Part shown: positions 1 to 7,172 of the stretch, in pieces
Numbering within the stretch: the first letter of the stretch is position 1
Layout: the number at the start of each line of letters is the position of its first letter
Assembly: GCF_015390235.1 (NCBI RefSeq)
Contig: NZ_VUOH01000004.1
Location: 310,001-374,000 of the forward strand
DNA length: 64,000 nt
DNA from: Quadrisphaera sp. INWT6
Lineage (GTDB): Bacteria; Actinomycetota; Actinomycetes; Actinomycetales; Quadrisphaeraceae
Reading direction: 5' to 3'
Translations under genes and position numbers: made by a program
The notes under the pieces: generated by a model
Told to the model about the DNA's origin: nothing
The model's database searches: none
The model's input: the letters and a program-made list of their open reading frames with translations, nothing else

Positions 1-39
1 GTGGGTGCCGTCCAGCCCGATGATCTCGAGGGTTGACAC
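1..39 (-). CDS. Start of an unidentified gene running off the left edge
   Basis: A GTG at 37-39 on the minus strand opens a 13-codon reading frame that stays open to the edge of the window and reads VSTLEIIGLDGTH. Twelve of the 13 codons end in G or C, which matches local coding bias. The plus-strand alternative ending in TGA at 34-36 has much weaker third-position bias. No function can be assigned from 13 residues. The gene would be divergent from the arabinofuranosidase at 129 and could share the palindrome at 63-76. The start is uncertain because no clear ribosome binding site is visible. Confidence 0.4.
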   Translation of the reverse strand, partial: MSTLEIIGLDGTH

Positions 40-62
40 GGGCGGGCACCGACCCACAGGAT

Positions 63-76
63 TTACCACGTTGTAA
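63..76. promoter_or_regulatory. Palindromic operator upstream of the arabinofuranosidase
   Basis: TTACCACGTTGTAA is an inverted repeat with a single mismatched pair. It sits between the edge gene (start at 39, minus) and the GH51 gene (start at 129, plus). TTGACA at 33-38, followed 18 nt later by CAGGAT at 57-62, could be a plus-strand promoter, which would place the palindrome just after the -10. Sugar-responsive LacI- or GntR-type repressors bind sites of this size. The regulator is not in the window, so the assignment is an inference. Confidence 0.45.
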
Positions 77-128
77 TCCCCGTCAGCGTCGTCGGGTAGA
101 GACGCCGCTCCACCCCTGGAGGACCGCC

Positions 129-1682
129 GTGCCCCGAGCCAGAGCAGCTCTCGACGCCAGCTTCACCACCGCCCCCGTGCCCCGCCGCCTGTTCGGCTCG
201 TTCGTGGAGCACATGGGCCGCTGCGTCTACACCGGCATCTACGAGCCCGACCACGCCACGGCCGACGCCGACGGCCTGCGCTCGGACGTGCTCGACCTGG
301 TCCGCGAGGTGGGCCCGACGATCGTGCGCTACCCCGGCGGCAACTTCGTCTCCGGGTACGACTGGGAGGACGGCGTCGGCCCCGTCGCCGACCGCCCCCG
401 CCGCATCGACAGGGCGTGGCGCACGGTCGAGACCAACGCCTTCGGCCTCGACGAGTTCTCCCGCTGGGCCGACAAGGCCGGCACCGAGACCATGTACGCC
501 GTCAACCTGGGCACCCACGGGCTGCAGGAGGCGTGCGACGTCCTCGAGTACGCCAACCACCCGGGCGGCACGAAGTTCTCCGACCTGCGCCGCTCCCACG
601 GGCGCGAGCAGCCGTACGGCATCGAGTGGTGGTGCCTCGGCAACGAGATGGACGGCCCCTGGCAGACCGGCCACAAGACGGCCTTGGAGTACGCCCGCCT
701 CGCCGGCGAGACCGCCCGCGCCATGCGGCAGGTCGACCCGAGCGTGAAGCTGGTCGCCTGCGGCTCCTCCTCGCGCGCCATGCCCACCTTCGGGGAGTGG
801 GAGCGCGTGGTGCTGGAGGAGTGCTACGACGACGTCGAGCTCATCAGCGCGCACGCCTACTACGAGGAGTCCGAGACGACGCCGCTGGCCGACTTCCTGG
901 CCTCCGCCGTCGACATGGACCTCTTCATCGGCTCCGTCGCCGCCACCGCCGACGCCGTGGGCGCCAAGAAGAAGAGCGCGAAGAAGATCGGCATCTCCTT
1001 CGACGAGTGGAACGTCTGGAACCAGACGGCCTGGAACACCTCCGAGCGCGCCGCCGGCCGCACCGAGTGGGACGTCGCGCCCCGCGTCATCGAGGACGAG
1101 TACTCCGTCACCGACGCCGTCGTCGTCGGCACCCTGCTCAACTCCCTGCTGCGCCACGGCGACCGCGTGCTCGTCGGCTGCCAGGCCCAGCTGGTCAACG
1201 TCATCGGCCTGCTGCGCAGCGAGCCGGGCGGCGCGGCGTGGAAGCAGCCGATCGCCCTGCCGTTCCAGGAGATGAGGAACCGGGCGCTGGGCGCCACCAT
1301 CCTCGACGTCCGCACCACCTCCACCACGTACGAGACCGGGCGCTACGGCGCCGTCGACCTCGTCGACGTCACCGCCGTGACCCACGACGACGGGCGCGTC
1401 ACCGCCTTCGTGGCCAACCGCTCCCTCGACGAGGCCGCCGACGTCGACGTCGCCCTCGGCGGCTTCGGCCCCCTGGTGCCGGGCGAGGCGCTCGTGCTCG
1501 CCGCCACCGACGGGCAGGACCGCTGGGCCACCAACACCGCCGACGCCCCCGACGCCGTGCGCCTGCGCCCGCTGTCCGGCGTCACCGTCGAGGCCCCCGA
1601 GCGCCCGGGCGCCGCGGCCGTCGCGCGGTTCCAGCTGCCGCCGCTGTCGTGGGCCGTCGTCGAGCTGGTGCCCGCCAGCTGA
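129..1682 (+). CDS. abfA: Alpha-L-arabinofuranosidase, glycoside hydrolase family 51
   Basis: A 517-residue retaining exo-glycosidase predicted to release terminal alpha-L-arabinofuranose from arabinan or arabinoxylan oligosaccharides. The N-terminal (beta/alpha)8 barrel carries the GH51 landmarks: RYPGGNF near residue 67, the acid/base Glu173 in CLGNEMDGPW, and the nucleophile Glu293 in SFDEWNVW. A C-terminal beta-sandwich follows from about residue 390. There is no signal peptide, as expected for the intracellular GH51 enzymes, so it probably acts on imported oligosaccharides. The GTG at 129 was chosen because GGAGG at 118-122 lies 6 nt upstream and the protein then starts where the family does; the frame itself is open from 33. 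Length is normal for the family. Confidence 0.92.
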   Translation: MPRARAALDASFTTAPVPRRLFGSFVEHMGRCVYTGIYEPDHATADADGLRSDVLDLVREVGPTIVRYPGGNFVSGYDWEDGVGPVADRPRRIDRAWRTVETNAFGLDEFSRWADKAGTETMYAVNLGTHGLQEACDVLEYANHPGGTKFSDLRRSHGREQPYGIEWWCLGNEMDGPWQTGHKTALEYARLAGETARAMRQVDPSVKLVACGSSSRAMPTFGEWERVVLEECYDDVELISAHAYYEESETTPLADFLASAVDMDLFIGSVAATADAVGAKKKSAKKIGISFDEWNVWNQTAWNTSERAAGRTEWDVAPRVIEDEYSVTDAVVVGTLLNSLLRHGDRVLVGCQAQLVNVIGLLRSEPGGAAWKQPIALPFQEMRNRALGATILDVRTTSTTYETGRYGAVDLVDVTAVTHDDGRVTAFVANRSLDEAADVDVALGGFGPLVPGEALVLAATDGQDRWATNTADAPDAVRLRPLSGVTVEAPERPGAAAVARFQLPPLSWAVVELVPAS

Positions 1683-1722
1683 CGGGTGCGCCCCCGGGGG
1701 GCCGTGTCGCTAGCGTGGCGGC

Positions 1723-2325
1723 ATGGCCTCCCGGGGGATCCTCAGCCAGCTGACCGAGCTCGTCCGCGCGGTGGCCGACGCCGCCCGGTCGACGCCCCCC
1801 GCCGAGCAGTGCAGCACCGAGCAGCACACCACCGAGCAGCACACCACCGAGCAGCGCACCCCCGAGCAGCGCACCCCCGAGCAGCGCAGCCCGCGGCTGC
1901 GGCGCGAGCCCACCCCCGCCGAGCGGGCTGAGCGGGTCGAGCGGGTCGAGCCGACCTACGCCCCCGAGCGCGACGGCGAGCCCGACCCGGGCGAGGTCGT
2001 GTGGGCCTGGGTGCCGTACGAGGAGGACGCTTCCCGCGGCAAGGACCGCCCGGTGCTGGTGCTGTCCGTCGCCCCCTCCCGCCGCGGGCGCGAGGTCGTG
2101 GCCCTGATGCTCACGAGCAAGGAGCACGCCGACGCCGAGCGCGACGGCCGCCGCTGGATGGACGTCGGCACCGGGGCGTGGGACGCCCAGCGCCGTCCCA
2201 GCGAGGTGCGGCTCGACCGCGTCCTCCACCTCGACGCCGGCGCCGTGCGGCGCGAGGGCGCGGCCCTGGACGAGCGCGTCTTCACGCGCGTCGCCGAGGC
2301 CGCCTCCCGACTGCACGGCTGGTGA
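1723..2325 (+). CDS. PemK/MazF-family protein with a repetitive N-terminal tail
   Basis: A 200-residue protein. Residues about 85-200 resemble the PemK/MazF fold (GEVVWAWVPYEED, then RPVLVLS), the family of type II toxin endoribonucleases. The first 30 residues could form a helix. Residues 27-56 are six 5-residue repeats (AEQCS, TEQHT, TEQHT, TEQRT, PEQRT, PEQRS) encoded by 15-bp tandem repeats. No antitoxin-like small gene lies on either side, so this may not be an active toxin module; long orphan members of this family are common in actinobacteria. TAGCGT at 1711-1716 followed by 6 nt and ATG suggests a leaderless transcript. The fold is fairly secure, the toxin role is not. Confidence 0.7.
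   Translation: MASRGILSQLTELVRAVADAARSTPPAEQCSTEQHTTEQHTTEQRTPEQRTPEQRSPRLRREPTPAERAERVERVEPTYAPERDGEPDPGEVVWAWVPYEEDASRGKDRPVLVLSVAPSRRGREVVALMLTSKEHADAERDGRRWMDVGTGAWDAQRRPSEVRLDRVLHLDAGAVRREGAALDERVFTRVAEAASRLHGW
1801..1890 (+). repeat. Six 15-bp in-frame tandem repeats
   Basis: Six consecutive 15-bp units with the core GAGCAGC encode a Thr/Pro-Glu-Gln-rich linker in the MazF-like protein. The period is a multiple of three, so copy number can change by slippage without breaking the frame. Confidence 0.85.
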
Positions 2326-2328
2326 CCT

Positions 2329-2455
2329 GCGCACTCGTCGACTCGCAGTGCCCCTGTGATGACTCGTGCGTCAGTCGTCACGTCCGCGAGTGCGCGTAAC
2401 GACTGGCGAGTAGCGAGTCGCGTCGCTACTGCACCAGCCCTCCGCGCTACTCGCC
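2329..2455. promoter_or_regulatory. Intergenic cluster of ACTCG/CGAGT motifs and competing hairpins
   Basis: The 211-bp gap between 2325 and 2537 holds seven copies of ACTCG or its complement, at 2333, 2341, 2362, 2387, 2407, 2414 and 2449. GCGCACTCG (2329-2337) pairs with CGAGTGCGC (2387-2395). GGCGAGTAGCG (2405-2415) pairs perfectly with CGCTACTCGCC (2445-2455). GTAGCGA (2410-2416) can instead pair with TCGCTAC (2423-2429), so two hairpins exclude each other. There is no U-tract. It could be a terminator, a regulatory RNA or a multi-site operator. Confidence 0.5.
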
Positions 2456-2536
2456 TTCCGCGTCGAACGCCCGTCGGAGCGGACGGTCTCGCGTAGACGG
2501 GCGCGCCGTTGCGCCGTCCGCCGCTACTCTCGTCCC

Positions 2537-3319
2537 GTGGACGTCGTCGAGGTGCTGCGCCGGGCTTCGGACGTCGTGGAGCGGGCCGGGGTCCCGGCCG
2601 ACCTCCGCCCGGTGGCCTTCTCCACCGCCGTCGACCTCCTGATGAAGGACCCGTCCGCGGCCTCGCGCCCCATCGCCCCCTCGCTCCCGGCGCCGCAGCG
2701 CTCCCGCGAGCCCGAGCCGCGCGAGGCCCTCGACCTCGAGGACGAGGAGCCCGCCGAGGAGGTGCCCGCAGCCTCGGTGAGCCGGCTCGGCGCCCGCCCG
2801 AGCCACCGGCCCGTCGACAGGCCCCTCGACAGGCCGGCGCCCTTCCAGGGCTTCGGCGCCCGCTCGTCCGGCCGCAGCGACCGCCTCGTCAGCGTCGGCC
2901 CGACCCGCGGCCCGGCCCCCGCCGGTGACGACCCGTGGGGCCACATCGCCGACGCCCTCGGCGTGCGCCCCGAGCTGCTCGACAGGGTCTGGGAGGAGCG
3001 CGGGGGCCGCCTGCAGCTCGCCGGCGACCCCTCCCGCCTGGGCCGCACCCGCGCCCAGCGGGTCGGCACCGCGGCGGTCCTGCTGCTGGCCGCGCTGCGC
3101 TGGAGCGGGCAGGACGGCGGGGAGCCCGTGCCGGACGCCGTCGTCCGCGCCGAGGTCGAGCGCCTGGGGCTGCTCGACACCGGCAACTACACCAAGCACC
3201 TCGCGGGGCGGCGCCACCTGCTGTCGGTCAGCGGCTCCGGCCGCACCGCCACGTACAAGCTCCGCTACGACGGCCTCGAGGAGGCCCGCGCGGTCGCGCA
3301 GGCGCTCCTCGAGGACTGA
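2537..3319 (+). CDS. Hypothetical protein with a possible winged-helix C-terminus
   Basis: A 260-residue protein of unknown function. Residues 1-40 look helical. Residues about 45-130 are rich in Pro, Arg and Glu and probably disordered. Residues about 135-260 form a conserved-looking globular part: a helical segment (IADALGVRPELLDRVWEE), a hydrophobic helix (VGTAAVLLLAALRW) and a region resembling a winged helix (VERLGLLDTGNYTKHL ... KLRYDGLEEA), which hints at DNA binding. This is inference from pattern only. The GTG start is supported by TACTCT at 2525-2530, 6 nt upstream, the leaderless arrangement seen repeatedly here. It converges on the aldo/keto reductase gene. Confidence 0.6.
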   Translation: MDVVEVLRRASDVVERAGVPADLRPVAFSTAVDLLMKDPSAASRPIAPSLPAPQRSREPEPREALDLEDEEPAEEVPAASVSRLGARPSHRPVDRPLDRPAPFQGFGARSSGRSDRLVSVGPTRGPAPAGDDPWGHIADALGVRPELLDRVWEERGGRLQLAGDPSRLGRTRAQRVGTAAVLLLAALRWSGQDGGEPVPDAVVRAEVERLGLLDTGNYTKHLAGRRHLLSVSGSGRTATYKLRYDGLEEARAVAQALLED

Positions 3320-3348
3320 CCCGCCCCTGAGGCCCCGGGAGGGCCCCG

Positions 3349-4395
3349 TCAGCTGGCGCGGCCGCCGGTGATGGGACGGGTGCGCTGGACGACCGCCGCC
3401 GCGCCGTAGGGGTAGTCGCCCACCTGCGGGCGGCTGGCGGCGTCGAGGCGCTCCAGCTCGCCGGCGTAGAGAACCAGGTCAGCGGCCCCGAGGTTGTCGG
3501 TGAGCTGCTCGGTGGTGCGGGCGCCGAGGATCACCGAGGTCACCGACGGCTGCTGCGACAGCCACGCCAGGGCCACCTGCGCCATGGAGGCGCCGCGGGC
3601 GGAGGCCACGGCCTCGACCGCGCCGACGACGTCCCAGGTGCGCTCCTGCGCCGAGCGGGGGCCGTAGGCCTCCATGCCGCGGGCCGGGTCCTCGCCGAGG
3701 CGGGTGGCGCCGGTGGGGGCCTGGTCGCGGCGGTACTTCCCGGTGAGCCAGCCACCGCCGAGCGGCGACCACGGCAGCAGCCCGAGGCCGGCGTCGAGGC
3801 AGGAAGGCACGACCTCGAGCTCGACCTCTCGGGCGAGCAGGTTGTACTGCGGCTGCAGCGTCACCGGGACCGACAGCCCCAGCTCGCGGGCCAGGGCCAC
3901 GACCTTCTGCACCTGCCAGCCGGTGAAGTTCGACAGGCCGACGTAGTGGACCTTGCCGGCGCGGACCGCGTCGTCGAGGAAGCGCAGGGTCTCGTCCAGC
4001 GGCGTCAGGCCGTCCCAGGCGTGCACCTGGTAGAGGTCGACGGCCTCGACGGAGCTCCCGAGGCGGCGCAGCGAGGCGTCCAGGGCGCGGGACAGGTGCC
4101 GGCGCGAGAGGCCGACGTCGTTCGCGCCGGTGCCGGTGGGGAAGCGCCCCTTGGTCGCGAGGACGACGCGGTCGGTCACGTCGGCGGGCCGGGAGGCGAA
4201 CCACCGGCCGATGACCTCCTCGCTGACGCCGTCGTTGTAGACGTCGGCGGTGTCGACGAGCGTGCCGCCCGCCGCCACGAAGGCGTCGAGCTGGGCGTGG
4301 GCGCCCTCCTCGTCGGTCTCCTTGCCGAACGTCATCGTCCCGAGCGCGTACGCCGACACGGCGCACCCGCTGCGTCCCAAGAGCCTGGTCTCCAT
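3349..4395 (-). CDS. Aldo/keto reductase
   Basis: A 348-residue NADPH-dependent oxidoreductase with the AKR (beta/alpha)8 barrel. The catalytic tetrad is complete: Asp48 and Tyr53 in DTADVYNDG, Lys82 in LATKGRF and His125 in LYQVHAWD. The C-terminal nucleotide-binding part (SVILGARTTEQLTDNL) is typical. It resembles the general-stress YajO/YhdN type; the substrate cannot be read from sequence. I chose the ATG at 4395 over the GTG three bases upstream because CAGGGT (complement at 4402-4407) lies 6 nt away. GCGGAC-C-GTCCGC at 4414-4426 is a perfect inverted repeat in the promoter spacer and may be an operator. Confidence 0.88.
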   Translation of the reverse strand: METRLLGRSGCAVSAYALGTMTFGKETDEEGAHAQLDAFVAAGGTLVDTADVYNDGVSEEVIGRWFASRPADVTDRVVLATKGRFPTGTGANDVGLSRRHLSRALDASLRRLGSSVEAVDLYQVHAWDGLTPLDETLRFLDDAVRAGKVHYVGLSNFTGWQVQKVVALARELGLSVPVTLQPQYNLLAREVELEVVPSCLDAGLGLLPWSPLGGGWLTGKYRRDQAPTGATRLGEDPARGMEAYGPRSAQERTWDVVGAVEAVASARGASMAQVALAWLSQQPSVTSVILGARTTEQLTDNLGAADLVLYAGELERLDAASRPQVGDYPYGAAAVVQRTRPITGGRAS

Positions 4396-4463
4396 CACCC
4401 CACCCTGCCCCGTGCGGACCGTCCGCGCCCCCCGCGAGCGCCCCGACCTGCGAGTCAGTGAGC

Positions 4464-4727
4464 GTTGCGGTGCAGTACCAGCGCGTCAGGACCGCGTAGC
4501 CACCACCCGTGTGTTGCGTGTTCGTGACATGACTGGCACCCGTGTAGCGCGTCGCACCGACGTGAATAACACGCGACGGGCGCGTCGTGACGTCGTGAAC
4601 CACACGCGCGGAACGCGTAGGGCGGACCTGAACGACACGCGCGTGGTGCGTCACCACGGCATGAACCACACGAGCGCGACGCGTCACCGGTACCTGAACC
4701 ACACGGGTGTGACGCGTCCTCGCTGGT
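4464..4727. repeat. Array of eight 33-bp direct repeats in a gene-free region
   Basis: The 397-bp gap between 4396 and 4792 has no convincing gene. Most of it is eight contiguous units of exactly 33 bp, starting at 4464, 4497, 4530, 4563, 4596, 4629, 4662 and 4695. The conserved parts are TGAACCACACG at the start of a unit and CGCGTC about 7 nt later; the last 9 nt of each unit differ in every copy. Units 4-8 are most alike and copies degrade toward 4464. GC content and codon use are lower than in the flanks. Both strands are open in several frames (see the HD protein and the findings). The 33-bp period is close to three helical turns, which would put conserved blocks on one face of the helix. 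Confidence 0.85.
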
Positions 4728-4792
4728 CAGCCCGTCGATCATGGGGCGTCACCCCCTTCCGGTCGCGCGCGACCCGGTCTAGGGTCCGTCGG

Positions 4793-5458
4793 GTGCCGCG
4801 CACCACCCCCCTCCTCGGTGACGCCTCCCGCCCCGGCGAGCTGGTCGGGCGGGCCCGGCTGCTCTCCGCGCTCCTGCTCTCGTCGAGCGGTGACCGCTGG
4901 CAGCACACGCGCTCCGTGGCCCGGCGCGCCCGCGAGGCCGTGCCCGCGGTGACGCCCACCGGTGGGCAGCGCGCGGGCGAGGTGCTGGTCGCCGCCGCCT
5001 GGCTGCACGACATCGGCTACGCGGCGCCCCTGGTCGACCACGGCTTCCACCCCGTCGACGGCGCGCAGCACCTGCGCTCCACCGGGTGGCCCGAGGAGGT
5101 GGTGGCGCTGGTCGCCCACCACTCCGGGGCCCGCTTCACCGCCGCCGAGAGCGGGCTGGGCCACCTCCTGGACGGCTACGACGCCGACCTCGGGCACCGC
5201 TCCCCGGTGGCCCAGGCGCTGGTGTGGGCCGACCAGACCACCGGCCCCGCCGGTGAGCTGGTGCGCGTGGAGGAGCGCACCGCCGAGGTGCTGCGCCGCC
5301 ACGGCCCGGACAGCGCGCAGGCCCGCTGCGCCGCGGAGCGCGTGCCCGCCCTCCTGCACGACGCCGCCGCCACCGAGGCCCGGCTGGCTCACCTGGTGGG
5401 CCGCGAGCGGTGCTCCCCGGCCTGCGCCCACGAGGGCGTCTGGTACCTCACGGCCTGA
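4793..5458 (+). CDS. HD-domain phosphohydrolase
   Basis: A 221-residue HD-superfamily protein. The metal-binding residues are His38 (RWQHTRSVA), the His72-Asp73 doublet in LHDIG, and later His and Asp residues (VAHHSG, VWADQ). The family hydrolyses phosphate esters, often nucleotides; the substrate is unknown. The reading frame continues upstream through the whole 33-bp repeat array, but the GTG at 4793 is preferred because TAGGGT at 4780-4785 sits 7 nt upstream. The last 11 bp overlap the convergent LysR gene. Confidence 0.8.
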   Translation: MPRTTPLLGDASRPGELVGRARLLSALLLSSSGDRWQHTRSVARRAREAVPAVTPTGGQRAGEVLVAAAWLHDIGYAAPLVDHGFHPVDGAQHLRSTGWPEEVVALVAHHSGARFTAAESGLGHLLDGYDADLGHRSPVAQALVWADQTTGPAGELVRVEERTAEVLRRHGPDSAQARCAAERVPALLHDAAATEARLAHLVGRERCSPACAHEGVWYLTA

Positions 5459-6326
5459 CGGCGCGCTCCAGCTCTGCCACCACTGCCGCGACCGCGGGCA
5501 CCCGCTGGGCCTCGGGCCGCAGCAGCACCTCGACCACCCGCTCGTCGACGCCCGCCAGCGGGCCGTGCGCCGTCCCCGCCCGCGCTCCCGCCAGCAGCGC
5601 CCACGTCGGCAGGAGCGCCACCCCGAGACCGGCGGCGACCAGCGCCTGCACCGCGGCGTGGTCGTCGGTCTCGTGCCGGACGTCCGGCACGAACCCGGCG
5701 GCCGCGGCGCAGCGCACCAGGTGCGCCCGGCAGCGCGGGCACCCGGCGATCCACGGCTGGTCGGCCAGGTCGGCCAGGTGCTGCGGCAGCGGCCGCCCCG
5801 CGGGCACGACGGCGTGCACCGCGTGCTGGCCGACGGGGCGGCGCACCAGGTCGCCCGGGGGCGGCTCGGGGTCTCCCCGGTGGCGGAACACCAGCGCGAC
5901 GTCGACGTCACCGGCGCGCACGGCGGCCTCGGCCTCGGGGGGCTCGAGCTCGGTGAACCTGACGGACAAGCCGGGCGCCCGCGCGGCGAGGGCCGCCAGC
6001 GCCGGGGGCAGGACGGCGACGGCGGCGGTGGGGAAGGCCGCCACCGCCACCCGGCCGCGCACCAGGCCGGCGAGGGCCGCCAGGTCGTCCTCGGCGGTGC
6101 GCAGCACCGCGGCCAGCGACGCCGCGTGGCCGGCGAGCACCCGGCCCGCCTCGGTGAGGGCGCTGCCGCGGCCCTGGCGGACCAGCAGCGGCGCACCGGC
6201 CTCGGCCTCCAGGCGGGCCACCTGCTGGCTGACCGCCTGCTGGGTGGTGCCCAGGCGCGCGGCGGCCGCGGTCAGGGAGCCGGTCTCGCCGACGGCGTGC
6301 AGCACCAGGAGGCGTCGGGGGTCCAC
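5448..6326 (-). CDS. LysR-family transcriptional regulator
   Basis: A 292-residue LTTR. The winged helix-turn-helix covers residues 1-60 (LTAAAARLGTTQQAVSQQVARLE). The periplasmic-binding-like effector domain runs from about residue 88 to the end, with the usual strand GRVAVAAFPTAAV at its start. The start is the GTG at 6324-6326, which has GGGAGG upstream in mRNA sense; the family's N-terminus begins here. The gene is divergent from an aspartate/glutamate racemase-family gene, the classical LTTR layout, and a 17-bp palindrome sits between them. The likely targets are the racemase and the following alcohol dehydrogenase. The effector is unknown. Confidence 0.88.
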   Translation of the reverse strand: MDPRRLLVLHAVGETGSLTAAAARLGTTQQAVSQQVARLEAEAGAPLLVRQGRGSALTEAGRVLAGHAASLAAVLRTAEDDLAALAGLVRGRVAVAAFPTAAVAVLPPALAALAARAPGLSVRFTELEPPEAEAAVRAGDVDVALVFRHRGDPEPPPGDLVRRPVGQHAVHAVVPAGRPLPQHLADLADQPWIAGCPRCRAHLVRCAAAAGFVPDVRHETDDHAAVQALVAAGLGVALLPTWALLAGARAGTAHGPLAGVDERVVEVLLRPEAQRVPAVAAVVAELERAVRP

Positions 6327-6339
6327 GCGAGCAGCCTCC

Positions 6340-6356
6340 CACAAGCAGCGCTTGTG
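6340..6356. promoter_or_regulatory. LysR-type operator palindrome
   Basis: CACAAGCAGCGCTTGTG is a perfect 7-bp inverted repeat around a 3-nt centre. It lies 14 bp upstream of the LysR start and 58 bp upstream of the divergent racemase. Size, symmetry and position fit an LTTR recognition site serving both autorepression and activation of the divergent gene. Confidence 0.65.
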
Positions 6357-6413
6357 CCCGGTCTGGTGACCGCGGGCCTGGTGGCTGCACGCCGCGCACC
6401 CCACCGTGGAGGG

Positions 6414-7163
6414 ATGAACACCACCTCGACGTCGACGATCGGCGTCCTCGGCGGCATGAGCTGGGAGTCGACCGCCCTCTACTACCGCCTCGCCAACGAG
6501 CTCGTCCGCGACGCCCGCGGGGCCGCCTCCCCGCTCGCCAGCGCCGACCTGCTGGTGCGCAGCCTCGACTTCGCCGGCGTCCGCGAGCTCCAGCTCACCG
6601 ACCGCTGGGACGAGGCCGCCGAGCTCCTGCGGCGCGAGGGGCTCGCCCTCGCCGACGGGGGAGCGGGCGTCGTCCTGGTCGCCACCAACTACATGCACAA
6701 GGCCGCCGGGCCGCTGGAGCGCGCCCTCGCCGAGCGGGGCGCGCGGCTGCTGCACCTGGCCGACGTCGTCGCCGACGCCGCGCTCGCCCGCGGCGCGCGC
6801 ACCGTGGGCCTGCTGGGCGCGGGCGGCACCATGACCGAGCCCTTCTACGCCGAGCGGCTCGCCGCTCGCGGCGTCGACGTCGTCGTCCCCGACGCCGCCG
6901 GGGTCGCCCGCGTCGACGAGGCCGTCTTCGGCGAGCTGTGCGCCGGGGTCTTCTCCGACAGCACGCGCGCCGCCGTCGCGGCGGTGGTGGCCGACCTGGT
7001 GGAGCGCGGCGCCCAGGCCGTCGGGCTGTGCTGCACCGAGCTGGAGCTCCTCGTGCGCCCGGAGGACTCGCCCGTGCCGCTGCTGCCCTCGGCCCGCCTG
7101 CACGTCGAGGCCGCGCTCGCGGCGTCCGGGCAGGTCGCTGGAGGTGTCGCGGGCCAGCAGTAG
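6414..7163 (+). CDS. Aspartate/glutamate racemase-family protein
   Basis: A 249-residue PLP-independent amino-acid racemase homologue of the YgeA type. GGMSWEST (13-20) is the family signature. The first catalytic site is in VATNYMHK (Thr91-Asn92, with Thr instead of Cys as in YgeA-like enzymes) and the second in GLCCTELELL (Cys206 or Cys207). Amino-acid substrate unknown. The start is ATG 6414; CACCGT at 6402-6407 is 6 nt upstream, while the GGAGGG directly abutting the ATG is too close to act as a normal ribosome binding site. The neighbouring LysR gene probably controls it. An alcohol dehydrogenase follows after 9 nt. Confidence 0.85.
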   Translation: MNTTSTSTIGVLGGMSWESTALYYRLANELVRDARGAASPLASADLLVRSLDFAGVRELQLTDRWDEAAELLRREGLALADGGAGVVLVATNYMHKAAGPLERALAERGARLLHLADVVADAALARGARTVGLLGAGGTMTEPFYAERLAARGVDVVVPDAAGVARVDEAVFGELCAGVFSDSTRAAVAAVVADLVERGAQAVGLCCTELELLVRPEDSPVPLLPSARLHVEAALAASGQVAGGVAGQQ

Positions 7164-7172
7164 CCTCCCGCG

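Noticed and set aside
1-36. 3' end of a plus-strand gene stopping at 34-36
   Set aside because: Third codon positions do not follow the local GC bias, while the minus-strand reading of the same bases does.
4464-4727. Repeat array as a CRISPR locus
   Set aside because: The variable parts are only about 9 nt, the conserved parts are imperfect, and no cas gene is nearby.
4250-4792. N-terminal extension of the HD protein through the repeat array
   Set aside because: The frame is open, but it also runs antisense into the aldo/keto reductase gene, and a good -10 lies 7 nt before the GTG at 4793.
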